The notes under the pieces are model-generated. The model was given only the letters and a program-made list of their open reading frames with translations, had not been told where the DNA came from and made no database searches. A stretch of DNA of 64,000 nt, from contig CAIZLD010000055.1 of assembly GCA_903933715.1 (NCBI GenBank), forward strand, positions 38,351-102,350, written 5' to 3'. The DNA comes from an uncultured Spartobacteria bacterium (GTDB taxonomy: Bacteria > Verrucomicrobiota > Verrucomicrobiia > Chthoniobacterales > Chthoniobacteraceae). The position numbers and the translations under genes were made by a program. Positions within the stretch are counted from its first letter, which is position 1, and every line of letters begins with the position of its first letter. Below are positions 62,106 through 64,000 of this stretch, piece after piece.

Positions 62106-63781
62106 TTCTGCTGGCTGCCGTCGCGCTGGTCTACGGGGCGACGTTGCGGAACGGCTTCGTCTGGGATGACACGGCGCTCATCTTGCGCGATCCGCTGATT
62201 CGCAGCCCCCGGTTGCTGGGGGAAGGATTCCGGCATTTTCTCTTTTTGGACGCAACGGCGTCCGATTTCTACCGCCCGCTGCAACGGGCGATCTACACGC
62301 TGGATTACGCGCTGGCCGGGTTCACGCCTTGGGTGTTTCACCTGACGAGCCTCCTCGTGCATGCCGGGGCGGCGATGGCGCTTTACGTTTTGGGGCGGCG
62401 TTTGCTGCCCCATCCCTCGCAATTTCCCGCGCTGGCCGTGGCGCTCGTCTGGGCGGTCCACCCGGTCCATTCGTCGGCGGTGGCGTATGCGGCGGGGGTG
62501 GCCGATCCGCTGGCCGCGCTGTGCGCATTGAGCGGGCTCGCATTGCTCTGTTCCGGACGCCGGGTCGCAGCCGGGCTGGCGCTCGGAGCGGCCCTCTTCG
62601 CCAAAGAAAGCGGGAGCATTGCGCTGGCGATCGGGCTCGGGCTGGCGTGGGAATTGAGCCGCGGCCAAGCCACCAAAGCACGCTGGATTTCATTGGGCCG
62701 CGTGGCCGTTCCGGCATTGCTGATGGCCGGGTTGTATCTCGGGCTGCGGGCTCAAGCGGAACATACCCCGCCGCCAAAATCGAATGCCATCACGCAGGTG
62801 GCGAGGCCGGTCCTCATGCTGCGCGCCGTGAGCGAATACGCGGAACTGCTCGCGGCCCCGGTCACGTTGCGGATGGAACGAAGCGTTGCCCAGCCGCCGT
62901 GCCCCGCTGCGGGAGCCGTTCAAACGTTCACGGGGGCGTTGTGGCTGGGAGCGGCCGCTTTTTGGTTTTGGCGTTCCAACCGTGCCGCCCGCCTCTTTCT
63001 TCTCGCGGCGGGTGTAGCGTATCTGCCGGTGAGCAACCTTTTTGCGCTCAACGCCACGGTGGCGGAACATTGGCTTTACCTCCCCAGCGCTTTCCTGTTC
63101 CTCGCGGCGGCTGCAAGCTGGAATGGCCGGACCCGGCCGGTTTGGCTCGGGTTTGCGGCGCTCTGGGTGGCCGCGCTCGGCTGCCGGACGGCCTTGCGCT
63201 GCGCGGATTGGCGGGACCCGGGGACGTTTTTGCAAGCGACGATCCGCGCCGGGGGCAACAGCAGCCGGATGCTTGGCAATCTCGCCTCGCTTAAATTAGG
63301 CCGCGGCGATACAACCGGCGCGTTGCGCGATTACCGGGCGGCGCTGGCGCGGCAACCGGGTCAGCCGTTTGCGATGCTCGGGCTCTCCGGGGCGCTCATC
63401 AAGGCGGGCGAGTTTACGGAAGCCCGGCAATGGCTGGAGCGTTGCGAAAAAATCCCACTCATCCGGGCCGACGCGCTGGTCAATTTGGCCGTGCTGGAAT
63501 TCCGCGAATCAGGCCGGGATCGCGTCGATCTTTTGCGCGAAGCGGCGGAAATCAACCCGCGCTTTTGGCCATTGCGCAAACGTTATATCGCCCATTTGAT
63601 CGAACGCGGCGAAACAGAACTCGCGCTCCGGCAATTGCGCGAGGTGCTTGGCAATCAACCGTTCCGGGCGGAGACATGGGAATTACTGGCAAAAGTGTTC
63701 GATCAAATCGGAAAACCGGAGCTGGCCCAAATGGCTATGCGTCAAGCCGACCTGCGCGATCTCTGGCGGGGATGGAAATAA
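62081..63781 (+). CDS. TMTC-like membrane glycosyltransferase with TPR tail
   Basis: ATG 62081 overlaps the preceding gene by 25 bases; 566 residues. The first outer loop GATLRNGFVWDDTALILRDP carries the WDD acidic pair of GT-C/DUF1736 enzymes, followed by FYRPLQRAIYTLDYAL, FHLTSLLVHAGAAMALYVLG and HPVHSSAVAYAAGVADPLAA, with about nine membrane helices. From about 400 on are TPR helices (GALRDYRAALARQPGQPFAM). Similar to O-mannosylation-type TMTC proteins. Last gene of the operon. Confidence 0.85.
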   Translation: MRRFLPYLILLAAVALVYGATLRNGFVWDDTALILRDPLIRSPRLLGEGFRHFLFLDATASDFYRPLQRAIYTLDYALAGFTPWVFHLTSLLVHAGAAMALYVLGRRLLPHPSQFPALAVALVWAVHPVHSSAVAYAAGVADPLAALCALSGLALLCSGRRVAAGLALGAALFAKESGSIALAIGLGLAWELSRGQATKARWISLGRVAVPALLMAGLYLGLRAQAEHTPPPKSNAITQVARPVLMLRAVSEYAELLAAPVTLRMERSVAQPPCPAAGAVQTFTGALWLGAAAFWFWRSNRAARLFLLAAGVAYLPVSNLFALNATVAEHWLYLPSAFLFLAAAASWNGRTRPVWLGFAALWVAALGCRTALRCADWRDPGTFLQATIRAGGNSSRMLGNLASLKLGRGDTTGALRDYRAALARQPGQPFAMLGLSGALIKAGEFTEARQWLERCEKIPLIRADALVNLAVLEFRESGRDRVDLLREAAEINPRFWPLRKRYIAHLIERGETELALRQLREVLGNQPFRAETWELLAKVFDQIGKPELAQMAMRQADLRDLWRGWK

Positions 63782-63905
63782 GCCCGCCCGAAGAACCCAC
63801 CTGAATATAGACATTCCCAAGTGCAACTTGGGAACGAGGTAGAGCCTGCCCGAAGAACCCACCGAAAGTCAGACATTCCCAAGTGCAACTTGGGAACGAG
63901 GGTAG
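63782..63905. repeat. Two tandem 62-bp direct repeats
   Basis: Units start at 63782 and 63844 and share GCCCGAAGAACCCACC and AGACATTCCCAAGTGC with its palindromic continuation CAACTTGGGAACGAG. Each unit holds the hairpin TTCCCAAGT-GCA-ACTTGGGAA. A dispersed repeat type rather than a gene. Confidence 0.8.
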
Positions 63906-63955
63906 AACAGGTGTGAATGATAGAGTCACTCGTGAACCCAACGGGTTCATAGCAA

Positions 63956-63989
63956 ATAGCCGGTGGTTGAGCGTCAGCGACACCACCGG
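63956..63989. repeat. Second copy of the 33-base palindrome module
   Basis: ATAGCCGGTGGTTGAGCG, two extra/changed bases, then AGCGACACCACCGG, as in both arms at 28045 and 28175. It is preceded by an AACCC-GGGTT hairpin exactly as there. Window ends 11 bases later. Confidence 0.8.
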
Positions 63990-64000
63990 TTTGAAGTCGA

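Overview
The window looks like chromosome from a Gram-negative bacterium of the Planctomycetes-Verrucomicrobia-Chlamydiae group, most likely Verrucomicrobiota. This is an inference from gene content: DUF1573, a discoidin-tailed hydrolase, a rhodanese/MauE pair, a TIGR02094-type glucan phosphorylase, O-antigen ligase-like proteins with TPR tails, AsmA-like and outer-membrane barrel proteins, and palindromic repeats of the kind common in such genomes. No ribosomal RNA or phylogenetic marker beyond ruvA is present, so the assignment is moderate.

Layout. Positions 1-10.97 kb form a mobile or accessory region. It holds the N-terminus of a conjugation-type ATPase, an XRE repressor with an operator-like palindrome, a block of small membrane and signalling genes, a GIY-YIG protein convergent with an ADP-ribosyltransferase-like protein, an IS630 element flanked by two related hairpin clusters, a tyrosine recombinase, a possible small RNA, a DnaD-like replication protein and an ArdC antirestriction protein. 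Five of these genes (1041-4583 and 9344-9871) belong to families that I associate from memory with Patescibacteria/CPR genomes. That makes this block the most unusual part of the window.

Positions 11-17.4 kb carry an envelope cluster: secreted hydrolase, AsmA-like protein, TPR-like secreted protein and ABCG-type transporter. Positions 17.5-22.1 kb carry a visibly AT-richer row of secreted or membrane proteins, starting with a 47-residue Cys-rich peptide. Positions 22.1-27 kb hold a truncated copy and a full copy of an O-antigen ligase-like gene on either side of a large secreted hydrolase, followed by rhodanese and MauE/DoxX genes. At 27.0-28.3 kb a tandem-HTH regulator abuts a comM (Mg-chelatase) gene lacking its 5' part, and a nested palindrome of about 265 bp follows.

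Positions 28.4-47.7 kb are mainly surface-polysaccharide genes: O-antigen ligase/TPR, GT9, GT-A-like, epimerase, acyltransferase, GT2, GT39-like, GT4-RgpF and an outer-membrane barrel. Interspersed are tRNA-Met, ruvA and a VF530 protein. Positions 47.8-51 kb hold a GlcD-like oxidase, a three-repeat CRISPR-like array and decayed phage-like genes. The remainder is more ordinary chromosome: L,D-transpeptidase, cellulose-synthase-like GT2, LarE, acyltransferase, GlgP, a four-gene overlapping operon (sugar isomerase, LPG-synthase-like flippase, RibD-type reductase, TMTC-like GT) and repeats at the right edge.

Most long opposite-strand ORFs are shadows of GC-rich genes. Family assignments rest on motifs read by eye and on memory of families; no database search was possible.
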